A stretch of DNA of 64,000 nucleotides from CAWCAL01 sp963695075 (GCA_963695075.1 CAVOFR010000007.1:310001-374000); one strand, 5' to 3'; positions 25,106 through 34,495 are shown, counted from the first letter of the stretch. A program made the numbers and translations. Notes: generated from the sequence alone by a model not told the origin.

Positions 25106-27838
25106 ATGTCCAGTCCCCTCGTCATAGTCGAGTCCCCCGCCAAGGCCAGGACCATCGCTCGTTTCCTCGGTGACGACTACGTCGTCGAGTCCTCCATCGG
25201 TCACATTCGCGACCTTCCGCGGAACGCGAAGGACGTCCCCGCCGCCTACAAGGGCGAGAAGTGGGCCCGCCTCGGGGTCGACACGGAGAACGACTTCAAG
25301 CCGCTCTATGTCGTGTCGCCCGACAAGAAGGACCACGTCAGGAAGTTGAAGGCCCTCCTCGCCGATGCGAGCGAGCTCTACCTCGCCACCGATGAGGATC
25401 GAGAAGGCGAAGCGATCGCTTGGCATCTCCTCGAGGTGCTCAGCCCGCGACCGGATCTTCCCGTGCGGCGGATGGTGTTCCACGAGATCACCTCACAGGC
25501 GATCCAGGCGGCGATCGAAGCACCCCGCGAGATCGATCGGCGCATGGTCGACGCACAGGAGGCGAGGCGGGTCCTCGACCGGCTCTACGGATACGAAGTG
25601 TCCCCGGTGCTCTGGAAGAAGGTCATGCCCGGGCTCTCGGCCGGCCGGGTCCAGAGCGTCGCGACCAGGATCGTGGTGGAGCGCGAACGCGAGCGCATGG
25701 CGTTCGTGTCAGCGGGCTACTGGGATCTGACCGGCACGTTCGCAGCGTCGGGTGCGGTCAATGCCGAGGTCGGGGCCAAGCTGGCCGAGCTCGACGGACG
25801 AAAACTGGCCAGCGGACGCGACTTCAAGAGTGACGGGGCGCTGAAATCCGACACCGTCGTGGTGCTCGACGAGCCTCGGGCGACAGCGTTGGTCGAAGAT
25901 CTGGACGGGCGGGTGGCCACGGTTTCCTCGGTCGAGTCGAAGCCGTACCGTCGTCGTCCGGCCGCTCCTTTCATGACCTCGACCCTCCAGCAGGAGGCCG
26001 GTCGCAAGCTGCGAATGTCTTCGGCCCAGGCGATGCGTGCCGCCCAGTCCTTGTACGAAGCCGGCTTCATCACCTACATGCGGACCGACAGCACGACGCT
26101 CTCGGAGACCGCGCTCCGGGCAGCACGAACCGAGATCTCGAGGCGCTACGGCCAGGCATTCCTGCCCGATGGGCCGAGGACCTACGCGAAGAAGGTGAAG
26201 AACGCCCAAGAGGCACACGAGGCCATCCGACCGGCCGGTGACGATTTCAAGTCACCCGAGGAGGTGGCCGCCCAGGTCAACCCTTCCGAGGCACGGGTCT
26301 ACGACCTCGTCTGGAAGCGCACCGTGGCGTCGCAGATGACCGACGCCACGGGCGAAACGGTCACCGTGCGATTGGACGTGGAGGGTGAGTCGGGTACCGT
26401 CGCGGTGTTCTCCACCAGTGGGACCGTGATCGCCCATCCCGGATTCCAGAAGGCCTACGAGGAGAGCACCGACGAAGATGTCGCCAACGATGCGGCCACG
26501 GACGATCGTGACCGTCGTCTTCCGCCGCTGATCGAAGGTGACCGTCTCGATGTCCGGGAACTGACCCGTGACGGTCATGAGACCCAGCCTCCCGCCCGCT
26601 ACACCGAGGCGTCGTTGGTCAAGCGACTCGAGGAATTGGGTGTGGGCCGGCCATCGACCTACGCATCGATCATGGGCACCATTCAGGACCGGGGCTACGT
26701 GTGGAAGAAGGGATCGGCTCTCGTCCCGTCCTTCACCGCGTTCAGTGTCGTCGGGCTCCTCGAACAGCATTTCCCGGACATGGTCGACTACGCCTTCACC
26801 GCCCGGATGGAGGACGACCTCGACTCGATCGCGGCCGGTGAAGCCGAGTCGATCCCTTGGCTCCACCGGTTCTACTTCGGGGAGGAGGACGACCCCGGGC
26901 TGCGGACCAAGGTGTCGGAGCGCCTGGCCGAGATCGATGCCGCCGCCATCAACACCATCCCGCTGGGTGTCGACGAGAACGGCGTCGGTGTCGTCGCCAA
27001 GCCGGGCAGATACGGGCCATATGTGAAGCGGGGCGAGGACACGGCGAGCATTCCCGAAGACATCCCACCCGACGAGCTCACGATCGACCTGGCCATCGAG
27101 CTGATCGAGGCGCCGAGCGGTGATCGTGAGCTCGGGGTGCACCCCCGGATCGGGCTCCCCATCATCCTGAAGAACGGGCGGTTCGGCCCGTATGTGCAGA
27201 TGGGAGAACACGACGACGAGACCGGCGAGAAGCCGAAGACGTCCTCCCTCTTCTCCACCATGGATCCGGAGACTGTCGGTCTCGACCAGGCCGTGCAGCT
27301 GCTCTCGCTCCCACGCACGGTCGGGGTCGACCCGACCGATGGCGAAGCGATTCTCGCCTTGAACGGTCGGTACGGGCCATACGTGAAGAAGGGCTCGGAG
27401 AGCCGCAGTCTCGAGACCGAGTCGCAACTCTTCTCCGTGACCCTCGACGAGGCCCGGGCGTTGCTCGCCCAGCCCCGCGAGCGCCGCGGGCGGCAGACCA
27501 AACCACCGCTGCGCGAGTTGGGCAACGACCTCGTGAGTGGCAAACCGATGGTGGTCAAGGACGGCCGGTTCGGTCCGTACGTGACCGATGGCGAGGTCAA
27601 CGCGTCGCTGCGCAAGGGTGACGACGTCGAGACGATCAGCGATGAGCGGGCCTCGGAGCTGTTGCAGATGCGTCGCGACCGCGGACCGGTGAAGAAGAAG
27701 GCGAAGAAGAAGGCCGCAAAGAAGAAGGCCACCGAGAAGAAGGCCACCAAGAAGAAGGCCACCAAGAAGAAGGCGACGGTCAAGCCCGCCGCGAAGAAGA
27801 AGGCTGGGACCGAGGGCGCCGAGAACCCGGACAAGTAG
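25106..27838 (+). CDS. topA: DNA topoisomerase I
   Basis: A 910-residue type IA topoisomerase. The Toprim domain starts at IVESPAKARTIARFLGDDY and has ATDEDREGEAIAWHLLE with the acidic metal triad near residue 93. The catalytic tyrosine lies in GFITYMRTDSTTLSE (about residue 323). The C-terminal region has four repeats of the R(F/Y)GPYV type (near 640, 695, 755 and 825), then a Lys/Ala-rich tail with repeated KKKAT units as in other actinobacterial TopA. It relaxes negative supercoils. ATG start at 25106. Confidence 0.96.
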   Translation: MSSPLVIVESPAKARTIARFLGDDYVVESSIGHIRDLPRNAKDVPAAYKGEKWARLGVDTENDFKPLYVVSPDKKDHVRKLKALLADASELYLATDEDREGEAIAWHLLEVLSPRPDLPVRRMVFHEITSQAIQAAIEAPREIDRRMVDAQEARRVLDRLYGYEVSPVLWKKVMPGLSAGRVQSVATRIVVERERERMAFVSAGYWDLTGTFAASGAVNAEVGAKLAELDGRKLASGRDFKSDGALKSDTVVVLDEPRATALVEDLDGRVATVSSVESKPYRRRPAAPFMTSTLQQEAGRKLRMSSAQAMRAAQSLYEAGFITYMRTDSTTLSETALRAARTEISRRYGQAFLPDGPRTYAKKVKNAQEAHEAIRPAGDDFKSPEEVAAQVNPSEARVYDLVWKRTVASQMTDATGETVTVRLDVEGESGTVAVFSTSGTVIAHPGFQKAYEESTDEDVANDAATDDRDRRLPPLIEGDRLDVRELTRDGHETQPPARYTEASLVKRLEELGVGRPSTYASIMGTIQDRGYVWKKGSALVPSFTAFSVVGLLEQHFPDMVDYAFTARMEDDLDSIAAGEAESIPWLHRFYFGEEDDPGLRTKVSERLAEIDAAAINTIPLGVDENGVGVVAKPGRYGPYVKRGEDTASIPEDIPPDELTIDLAIELIEAPSGDRELGVHPRIGLPIILKNGRFGPYVQMGEHDDETGEKPKTSSLFSTMDPETVGLDQAVQLLSLPRTVGVDPTDGEAILALNGRYGPYVKKGSESRSLETESQLFSVTLDEARALLAQPRERRGRQTKPPLRELGNDLVSGKPMVVKDGRFGPYVTDGEVNASLRKGDDVETISDERASELLQMRRDRGPVKKKAKKKAAKKKATEKKATKKKATKKKATVKPAAKKKAGTEGAENPDK

Positions 27839-27849
27839 CCTCGTCTTCC

Positions 27850-29274
27850 GTGGCCGACTCGGCAGACGATCCAGGGGAGGACCAGAACCCCGACGGCGAC
27901 ACGACCGGCGGTTTCGTAGATCGCGTCTTCGGCTCGAGGCAGTTCTTCCGGATGTGGATCGCCATGGTGGCGTCGTCCACGGGTGACTGGCTGGGTCTGA
28001 TCGCCATCGCCACTCTGGCCGGTCGGATCGGGGCCGCCACCAGCTCCGAGTCCGCCGCGGTCGGCGGTCTCGCGATCAGCGTCGTCCTCGCGGCTCGTCT
28101 CGTTCCCGGCTTCTTTCTTGCCCCGGTCGCAGGAGTGCTCGTCGACTACTGGGATCGTCGCAGCGTGATGATCGTCTGCGACATCGGTCGAGCGATGGTC
28201 ATGGTCTCGCTCCCGTTCGTCGACACCGTGCCGGGTCTGGTGTTCGCCTCGTTCGTACTCGAGCTTCTGACGATGCTGTGGACGCCGGCAAAGGAAGCTT
28301 CGATTCCGCACCTCGTGCCGCGGTCCCATCTGGCCTCGGTCAACTCCTTGTCGTTGGCGGCGGCCTATGGCACCTTCCCGGTCGCATCCGCGCTGTTCGC
28401 CGGTCTGGCGACCGTGGCGGCATGGTTCGGAACGCAGGGCTGGACCTCGGCGCTGCATCTCAACCAGGAGGGGCTGGCGTTCTACTTCGACGCCGTCACG
28501 TTCCTCGCGACCGCGGCGATCGTGTCCACCCTGACCATTCCCCCACCCGAGCGCAGCGCCGAGCGGCTCGAAGGCGGTTTCGCTCTCGGCCAGACCTACC
28601 GCGACCTCCGCGAGGGCTGGCGGATGTCGTTCTCCGATCCCACCGTTCGAGCCGTCAACGTGGGCCTCGCAACGGCCCTCATCGGTGGTGCGATGATCAT
28701 CCCTCTGGGGCCGGGCTTCGCTCATGACGGGCTCGGGGCGGTGACCGATGCGGCGTACGGATGGCTGATGTTCGCTCTCGGTTCGGGCGTGGCGGCGGGC
28801 ATCATCGTCATCGGCATCGTCCAGCGCAGCCTTCCCAAGGCACTGGTGTTCGCCGGGAGCATCCTGGTCGCGGGCATGGCCTTGATCTTCGCCGCGGCAT
28901 CATCGTCGTTGTTCCTGGCGACGGGGTTCGTCCTGGTCCTCGGGTTCTCGGCGGGGACGACCTATGTACTGGCGATGACCATTCTGCACGAACGGGTTGA
29001 TGACGAGCTCCGCGGCCGAGTGTTCGCAACCTTCTTCACCCTCGTGCGTACCTGCGTGCTGCTGGCCATGGTGGCCGGTCCACTGGTCGGTGGGTTGCTC
29101 GGTCAGCTGCTCCCCGACATGATCTCGTTCCTCGGCGCCACCGTCGAGTTGACCGACGAACGACTGGCCCTCCTGACCGGTGGTGTGATCGTCTTGCTGG
29201 GCGGCCTGATCGCGGCGTTGTCCCTGCGAGCGGGACAGCGGGCTCGAAGCGAAGCGGAAGGGGCTGGACTGTGA
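27850..29274 (+). CDS. Major facilitator superfamily transporter next to tmk
   Basis: A 474-residue MFS protein with about 10-12 helices and a short acidic N-terminal extension. GVLVDYWDRRSVMIVCDIGRAM is the conserved loop 2-3 motif (GxxxDxxxRR). FVLELLTMLWTPAKEASIPHLV resembles the MFS_3/enterobactin exporter-like group. In several actinobacteria an MFS domain of this kind is fused in front of thymidylate kinase; here the two are separate but overlap (GTGA at 29271-29274). The transported substrate is unknown. Confidence 0.8.
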   Translation: MADSADDPGEDQNPDGDTTGGFVDRVFGSRQFFRMWIAMVASSTGDWLGLIAIATLAGRIGAATSSESAAVGGLAISVVLAARLVPGFFLAPVAGVLVDYWDRRSVMIVCDIGRAMVMVSLPFVDTVPGLVFASFVLELLTMLWTPAKEASIPHLVPRSHLASVNSLSLAAAYGTFPVASALFAGLATVAAWFGTQGWTSALHLNQEGLAFYFDAVTFLATAAIVSTLTIPPPERSAERLEGGFALGQTYRDLREGWRMSFSDPTVRAVNVGLATALIGGAMIIPLGPGFAHDGLGAVTDAAYGWLMFALGSGVAAGIIVIGIVQRSLPKALVFAGSILVAGMALIFAAASSSLFLATGFVLVLGFSAGTTYVLAMTILHERVDDELRGRVFATFFTLVRTCVLLAMVAGPLVGGLLGQLLPDMISFLGATVELTDERLALLTGGVIVLLGGLIAALSLRAGQRARSEAEGAGL

Positions 29275-29876
29275 GCAGCGGATGGTTCATCGCATTCGAG
29301 GGCGTGGACGGATGTGGCAAGTCGACCCAGGCCGCCCGGCTGGCCGATGATCGGGGCGCTCTGCTGACCCGTCAACCCGGTGGGACACCGATCGGCGCTT
29401 CGCTCAGAGCTGTGCTCCTGGATCCGCGATACGGCGAGATGCACGAGCGGGCCGAGGCGATGCTGATGGCAGCCGATCGGGCACAACACGTGGCCGAGCT
29501 CGTTCGCCCCGCGCTGACCTCCGGCCGCGATGTCGTCTGCGATCGCTATATCGGATCCTCGCTCGCCTACCAGGGCTATGGGCGGGGTCTCCCTCTCGAA
29601 GAGGTTCGACACCTCTCGGAATGGGCCACCGCCGGGCTGTGGCCCGATGTGATCGTCCTGCTCGACGTTCCCGAGAGCGTCTCCCGGGATCGGATGCCGG
29701 CCGAACGCGACCGACTGGAACAGGTGGGGGCCGACTTCGACCGACGGGTGAGGCGCGGCTTCTATGAACTGGCTCGAGCCGAACCGGAACGGTGGGCGGT
29801 GGTCGACGGGATGGGAACGGTCGACGAAGTCGCGGTGCGGGTGAACGGGATCGTTCGCGACCGGCTCGGCTCATGA
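29271..29876 (+). CDS. tmk: Thymidylate kinase
   Basis: A 201-residue P-loop kinase. Walker A is FEGVDGCGKSTQAARLA near residue 8, the DRY-type motif is CDRYIGSSLAYQGYG near 90, and VIVLLDVPESVSRDR near 126 is followed by the LID region. It makes dTDP from dTMP. The GTG start overlaps the MFS gene and its stop overlaps the next gene (ATGA at 29873-29876), so MFS, tmk and holB are translationally linked. Confidence 0.93.
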   Translation: MSSGWFIAFEGVDGCGKSTQAARLADDRGALLTRQPGGTPIGASLRAVLLDPRYGEMHERAEAMLMAADRAQHVAELVRPALTSGRDVVCDRYIGSSLAYQGYGRGLPLEEVRHLSEWATAGLWPDVIVLLDVPESVSRDRMPAERDRLEQVGADFDRRVRRGFYELARAEPERWAVVDGMGTVDEVAVRVNGIVRDRLGS

Positions 29877-30931
29877 CCAAAGTCTCGGACCCGTTCTCGG
29901 GGGTGATCGGCCAGCAGGCAGCGGTCGCCGTCCTCCGTTCGGCCGAGGGCCGCGAGGCCCATGCCTGGCTGTTGGTCGGGGCGGCCGGGACCGGGACGCG
30001 GGCAGCCGCCCGCGCGATGGCGGCCGGTGTCGTGGCCGAAGGGACCGAAGGAGCGGAGCGGGACCGTCACGTCGAACTGGCGCTGGGTGAGAAGCACCCC
30101 GATCTCATCATCAAGGAGCCGGCCGGCCGGACATTCCGTCGGGAGGAAGCCTCCGATGTGATCAAGGCCGCATTCCGGAGTCCCACCGAGAGTCCGCGCA
30201 AGGTCATCGTCGTCACCTCGATCCATGCGGCTGAACCGGCTGCCCTGGCCAGCCTGTTGAAGACCGTCGAGGAACCACCGCCCAGCACCGTGTTCGTTCT
30301 GATTGCTGACGAGATCGTCCCCGAGATGGCCACGATCGCCTCACGGTGCATCACGGTGGAGTTCGGTCCGATCTCGGCCGCGGTGATGAGCGACGCGCTC
30401 GTGGACGAGGGCATCGAGCGTTCGGCCGCCGAGCGAGCGGCGGCGGCGGCGGGTGGAGATCTCGACCGCGCCCGGCTGCTGGCGACGGACGCGAATCTCG
30501 CCGCTCGGGCCGAACTGTGGGCCGACTCACCGCGTCGGCTCGACGGCAGCGGGGCGGCGGTCCACCGGTTGGTCGAGGAGATCCGAACGGCGATCGACGC
30601 CTCACTCGAACCACTGGCGGAGATGCACGAAGCCCAGCGGGCCGAGGTCGACGAGCGCGCCGAGCGCTACGGCGAACGGGGCAGCGGGCGACGCCAGTTG
30701 GACGAGATCCAGAAACGCGAAGTACGCAAGGCGCGGACCGACGAGCTCCGATTCGGCCTCGCCACCCTGGCTCGCGTCTACCGCGACGCCATGGTGGACC
30801 GTGAAGGCTCGCCGGCGCTCGTCGACGCCGTGAAGACCGTTGACGCGGCCGCCGAGGATCTGCTGTTCAACCCGAACGAAACCGTCTGGCTCCAGGGTCT
30901 GTTCCTTCGCCTCCCATCGTCGTTCGACTGA
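29873..30931 (+). CDS. holB: DNA polymerase III delta' subunit
   Basis: A 352-residue clamp-loader subunit. It begins DPFSGVIGQQAAVAVLRSA and has WLLVGAAGTGTRAAARAMA in place of a full Walker A (no GKT), as usual in delta', which does not hydrolyse ATP. VIVVTSIHAAEPAALASLLK and LKTVEEPPPSTVFVLIADE are the sensor and following helices (LKxxEEPP is characteristic). SRC-like residues appear as ASRCITVEFG. It works with DnaX and delta to load the beta clamp. ATG 29873 is chosen because it overlaps the tmk stop. Confidence 0.88.
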   Translation: MTKVSDPFSGVIGQQAAVAVLRSAEGREAHAWLLVGAAGTGTRAAARAMAAGVVAEGTEGAERDRHVELALGEKHPDLIIKEPAGRTFRREEASDVIKAAFRSPTESPRKVIVVTSIHAAEPAALASLLKTVEEPPPSTVFVLIADEIVPEMATIASRCITVEFGPISAAVMSDALVDEGIERSAAERAAAAAGGDLDRARLLATDANLAARAELWADSPRRLDGSGAAVHRLVEEIRTAIDASLEPLAEMHEAQRAEVDERAERYGERGSGRRQLDEIQKREVRKARTDELRFGLATLARVYRDAMVDREGSPALVDAVKTVDAAAEDLLFNPNETVWLQGLFLRLPSSFD

Positions 30932-30962
30932 GGCCCGTCCCCGCTCCCGACGCCCGTTCCGG

Positions 30963-31346
30963 CTATTCGGCCGCCGAGTCGTACTCCATGGCCAGGACCG
31001 GGTTACCCGCCGGGTCCTCGAACGCGATGAGATGGCCGACCCTCGAGATGGTGAAGCGTTCCATCAGAATCGTGCCACCTGCATCGACGACCTGCTGACG
31101 AATCGAGTCCACGTCTTCGACCGAGAAGGTGCACTCGAGCCCCCGTGTGGGGAGATCAGGAAGGAGCTGGCGCCGCTCCTGCAGCGCCCCCTGAACCCCG
31201 GGATCATCGTCGGAACCGGTCCGGACCTGGAAGAAGCCCGGCGGCCCGTAGGCGGTGAAGGTCCAGCCGAACACCGACTCGTAGAACCGTCGGCTGGCGT
31301 CGATGTCATCGGCGTTGATGGCGAAGTGGCTGAGGTTGGCAGGCAT
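30963..31346 (-). CDS. VOC (glyoxalase/bleomycin-resistance) family protein
   Basis: A 127-residue vicinal-oxygen-chelate protein with two beta-alpha-beta-beta-beta modules: LSHFAINADDIDASRRFYES at the start and LECTFSVEDVDSIRQQVVDA in the second half. The metal-site pattern is H7 in the first strand and a Glu in the final LIAFEDPAGNPVLAMEYD strand. Substrate unknown. The ATG at 31346 is the family start. It is divergent from the AraC-type regulator across 63 bases, which may control it. Confidence 0.82.
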   Translation of the reverse strand: MPANLSHFAINADDIDASRRFYESVFGWTFTAYGPPGFFQVRTGSDDDPGVQGALQERRQLLPDLPTRGLECTFSVEDVDSIRQQVVDAGGTILMERFTISRVGHLIAFEDPAGNPVLAMEYDSAAE

Positions 31347-31409
31347 GGAGCGACCGTGCCAGGACCAGTGGGTGGCGGGCTTTCCACAGAGCGACAAATA
31401 CTGTTGAAC

Positions 31410-32150
31410 ATGCGACACGAGGGGCCTCTGGTCCGCAGCTACGCGGTCACCCATCCCGTCGGGCTGGTCCACCTCCCGACCCGAGCGGGCTGGGACCAGG
31501 TCGTGTACGCCCGCGCCGGTCTGTTCCTGGCTCGGACCGACCGTCAGCGTTGGACCGTGCCGCCCCACCGCGCCCTGTGCATCGGTGACGGGACGCGGGT
31601 CCGGATCGAGACGCCCCGGCCGGTGAGCATCCGCTGTCTGTACCTGCGGGTAGAGCTCGGGGCACTGGACGGATCGGTTCGCGTCGTCGATCTGGCCCCG
31701 CTGGCGCGAGAGCTGCTCCTGCACGCGGTGTCCGCCTGCCCCCTGGACCTCGACACGCCGGCCGAGTCCGCACTCATAACCCTGTTGATCGACCGTCTGT
31801 CGTCACCCGAAACCGCCGAGCTCCAGCTCCCTTTACCGGTCGATCCGCGCGCCCGGCAGCTCGCGAGGCTCGTGCTGGAGGATCCGACCCGCCCGCTGGT
31901 GGCGGCTGTGGATCGGGTCGCAGCGAGCAGGAGGACGCTCGAACGGCTGTTCCGCGCCGAGACGCAGATGACGCTGGCCGGCTGGCAGCGACGGGCGCGG
32001 GTCCTCGCCGCCACCGAGATGATGGCCGCGGGCGACTCGGTGACGGCTGCTGCGCTCGCCGTCGGATACGCGACGCCGAGCTCCTTTGTCGTGGCTTTCC
32101 GTTCCGAGCTGGGCGTCAGCCCTCGCGCCTTCATCAGGGCACATGGCTGA
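31410..32150 (+). CDS. AraC-family transcriptional regulator
   Basis: A 246-residue regulator with a cupin-like N-terminal sensor (about 1-120; HPVGLVHLPTRAGWDQVVYA) and a C-terminal AraC double helix-turn-helix. The first HTH is VAASRRTLERLFRAETQMTL and the second AALAVGYATPSSFVVAFRSE, then GVSPRAFIRAHG. It probably senses a small ligand and acts on the divergent VOC gene or other genes. ATG at 31410; a TTG just before is possible. No operator is clear in the short intergenic stretch. Confidence 0.85.
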   Translation: MRHEGPLVRSYAVTHPVGLVHLPTRAGWDQVVYARAGLFLARTDRQRWTVPPHRALCIGDGTRVRIETPRPVSIRCLYLRVELGALDGSVRVVDLAPLARELLLHAVSACPLDLDTPAESALITLLIDRLSSPETAELQLPLPVDPRARQLARLVLEDPTRPLVAAVDRVAASRRTLERLFRAETQMTLAGWQRRARVLAATEMMAAGDSVTAAALAVGYATPSSFVVAFRSELGVSPRAFIRAHG

Positions 32151-32164
32151 AGTGGTTGGTTGGG

Positions 32165-32237
32165 AGCCCGAGAGGAGAATCGAACTCCTGACCTGCTCAT
32201 TACGAGTGAGCCGCTCTGCCGACTGAGCTACCCGGGC
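32165..32237 (-). tRNA. tRNA-Thr, anticodon CGT
   Basis: A 73-base cloverleaf on the minus strand. Acceptor GCCCGGG pairs with CTCGGGC (one G-T pair). The D arm contains AGCTCAGTCGGCAGAGC, the anticodon arm is GCTCA-CTCGTAA-TGAGC, and the T loop is TTCGATT. The CGT anticodon decodes ACG. The CCA end is not encoded. It lies between the AraC regulator and the ECF sigma gene, transcribed opposite to both. Confidence 0.95.
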
Positions 32238-32304
32238 GTTGGTCCGACAACGGTATCAGCGGCCAGCCGGCGGCGACGACGGGTTCGTGTCCTATCCTCC
32301 GTCC

Positions 32305-32934
32305 ATGGCCGATCAGGCAGACTTCGCGGAACAGGCCATGCCATTCATGGATGCCCTGTACTCCGCGGCCCTGCGCATGACCCGCAATCCGGCCGATGCC
32401 GAGGATCTGCTGCAGGAGACGTACCTCCGCGGCTTCCGCGGCTTCGGCGGGTTCCGCGAGGGCACCAACCTCAAGGCGTGGCTGTACCGCATCCTCACCA
32501 ACAGCTACATCAACACCTACCGATCGAAGAAGCGGCGCCCACAGGAGACCGAGCTCGACGACGTCGAGGAGCTCTACCTCTACCGCAAGCTCGGTGGACC
32601 TGCCTCGCTCGTGCTCGGACGCAGCGCCGAAGACGAGATGCTCGACTGGGTGACCGACACCGAAGTCAAGGAAGCGGTCGAATCTCTCCCCGACCAGTAT
32701 CGCATGGCCGTCCTGCTCGCCGACGTCGAGGGATTCGCCTACAGAGAGATCGCAGAGATCCTCGATGTGCCGATAGGAACCGTCATGAGCCGGCTCCATC
32801 GGGGAAGAAAAGCGCTCCAGAAGGAGTTGTACGAGTTCGCCAGGGTCAGAGGCATCGTTTCCGAGCCACCAGCCGATGGTGAGGACCGCGTCGAAGACTC
32901 GACCGGCGAGACCGCGAGGTCAGAGGTGAGATGA
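32305..32934 (+). CDS. ECF sigma factor, SigR/SigH (oxidative stress) type
   Basis: A 209-residue ECF sigma factor. Region 2 includes MDALYSAALRMTRNPADAED, LLQETYLRGFRGF and NLKAWLYRILTNSYINTYR; region 4 includes LPDQYRMAVLLADVEGFAYR and IGTVMSRLHRGRKALQ. The NSYINTYRSKKRRPQ segment and the partner's zinc motif match the SigR/SigH group that answers thiol oxidation. An extended acidic tail follows region 4. The following anti-sigma gene overlaps by four bases (ATGA at 32931-32934). Confidence 0.88.
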   Translation: MADQADFAEQAMPFMDALYSAALRMTRNPADAEDLLQETYLRGFRGFGGFREGTNLKAWLYRILTNSYINTYRSKKRRPQETELDDVEELYLYRKLGGPASLVLGRSAEDEMLDWVTDTEVKEAVESLPDQYRMAVLLADVEGFAYREIAEILDVPIGTVMSRLHRGRKALQKELYEFARVRGIVSEPPADGEDRVEDSTGETARSEVR

Positions 32935-33176
32935 CCGGATCAGAGTGCGACAAGGCCCTGCGTGAGATCCACGGGTTCCTCGACCGCGAGATCACGAACG
33001 AGACCAGACAGGCCATCGCATCGCACCTCGACGAGTGCCCTCCCTGTGGCAACGCCTATGGGTTCGAGGACGAGCTCCGCCGGATCGTCGCCGCCAAAGC
33101 CACCGACCCGTGTCCGCTCGAACTCCGCGCCCGCATCGCCGCGGCGCTGGGCATCGAGGAGCAGCAAGATTCCTGA
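32931..33176 (+). CDS. Zinc-binding anti-sigma factor (RsrA-like)
   Basis: An 81-residue ZAS protein. The core HLDECPPCGNAYGFEDELRR has the His-x3-Cys-x2-Cys zinc motif of redox-sensing anti-sigma factors. Cys6 and a further cysteine near position 61 (DPCPLELRARIAAAL) complete a possible disulphide/zinc set as in RsrA. It is expected to release the adjacent ECF sigma factor when its cysteines are oxidised. No other anti-sigma domain is fused to it. Confidence 0.88.
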   Translation: MTGSECDKALREIHGFLDREITNETRQAIASHLDECPPCGNAYGFEDELRRIVAAKATDPCPLELRARIAAALGIEEQQDS

Positions 33177-33235
33177 CGACACCATCGTCGCTCCCGTGTG
33201 GGCGGCGCCGGCGGCGGCACGTAGACTGCCCGGCC

Positions 33236-33367
33236 ATGGAGCCTCTTCTGGCCGTCGTCTGGCATTTCTGGATCGGCGCCGTACTCGCCGTCAGCGCGAT
33301 CGTTGCAGTGTTCGTCCTCGTCGCCTCGTACTTCGCGAAGGTCAGCCGTACCCGGTACCCGAGGTAG
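33236..33367 (+). CDS. 43-residue single-helix membrane protein
   Basis: A short frame with one hydrophobic segment (about 10-34, WHFWIGAVLAVSAIVAVFVL) and a basic end VSRTRYPR. No family is recognisable. It sits between the sigma/anti-sigma pair and the DUF2342 gene, 59 bases after the anti-sigma stop. The clean amphipathic layout supports it, but I see no strong ribosome-binding site. Confidence 0.5.
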   Translation: MEPLLAVVWHFWIGAVLAVSAIVAVFVLVASYFAKVSRTRYPR

Positions 33368-33398
33368 CCCCGAACCGCTCCACCGGGACGAGTGGCCG

Positions 33399-34495
33399 GT
33401 GAATCAGCCCCTGATCGACTGGAACCTGGCCGAGCGGGTGGCCGTGCGGGTCGGGGGCCACGATCCGTTCTCGTCGTCGTATCACTACACGACCCTGGGA
33501 CCGGACTTCGAGCGGTTCACCGCGCAAGCCGAGGATCTGGTCGGTATCGAGACAGGCCTCCGGTCGCTGTCGGGAGCGGCCCGGGGCCGGGTCACCACGC
33601 GAGCGGGTTGGATCCGGGCCAACATCTCGTCGTTCCAGCGCCTCCTCAAGCCCATGACGGACCGATTCGCCGGTCGGGTGAGCGGTCCCATGGCTCCGTT
33701 CATGCGTCGCGTGGCAGGAGCAGAGGTGGGGACGTTGCTCGGATGGATGTCCACTCGGGTGCTCGGACAGTACGACCTGCTCGTCGTCGAGGACGACAAT
33801 CCCGAGGACCAGGACATCGTCTACTACGTCGGCCCCAACGTCCTCGGTCTCGAGAAGAAGCACGGGTTTCCGCCCGCCGAGTTCCGACTGTGGTTGGCGC
33901 TCCACGAGGTGACCCACCGGGCCCAGTTCACCGGCATTCCATGGATGCGTCCCCATTTCTCTCGCTGGTCGAACAGACGATGATGCTGAGCGACCCGGAT
34001 CCGGGCCGACTCGTCCACGCGTTGGGGCGTGTCACCGATGCCGTTCGGGGTGGACGCAATCCTCTCGACGAGGGGGGACTGGCCGCGGTGTTCGCCTCAC
34101 CGCAACAGAAAGCCGTGCTGGATCAGGTCGGTGGACTCATGAGCCTGCTCGAGGGGCACGGCGATGTGACGATGGATCGAGCCGGCAGGGACCATGTGCC
34201 ATCGGCAGCCCGGTTCGGTGCGGTACTCCGCAACCGAAGGGCCGCAGCCCGGGGCATGTCACGGGTGATGCAACGCCTCATCGGCATCGAGGCCAAGTTG
34301 CTGCAGTACCAGGCCGGCGAGGAGTTCATCGATGCGGTCGAGAGCCATGGCCGGCCCGGGCTGCTCGATCTCGCCTGGGAGCGGCCCGAGAACCTCCCGT
34401 CCATGGACGAGATCCGCGACCCGAGACTCTGGATCGACCGGGTGGGAGGACCGACGCACGACTCGTCGCCGGACCCGGTGCGGCCGGCGGCGTGA
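33399..34495 (+). CDS. DUF2342 zinc-dependent metalloprotease-like protein, interrupted by a frameshift
   Basis: The restored product is about 365 residues. The first frame (33399 to about 33958) begins MNQPLIDWNLAERVAVRVGG and holds LALHEVTHRAQF, the HExxH zinc motif, then IPWMRPHF. It then hits TGA at 33981-33983 with an off-frame tail SRWSNRR. The -1 frame continues LSLVEQTMMLSDPD and runs to 34495, ending before tilS. One missing base near 33957-33961 (after CATTTC) accounts for it. DUF2342 proteins are annotated as coenzyme F420-associated or putative proteases in actinobacteria and often precede tilS, as here. GTG start. Confidence 0.75.

Noticed and set aside
30963..31724. Longer version of the VOC protein starting near 31724
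   Set aside because: The extension overlaps the divergent AraC regulator and carries no VOC sequence; the family start is at 31346.
33399..34495. Selenocysteine read-through at TGA 33981-33983
   Set aside because: The homologous continuation is in another frame, so UGA recoding would not restore the protein.
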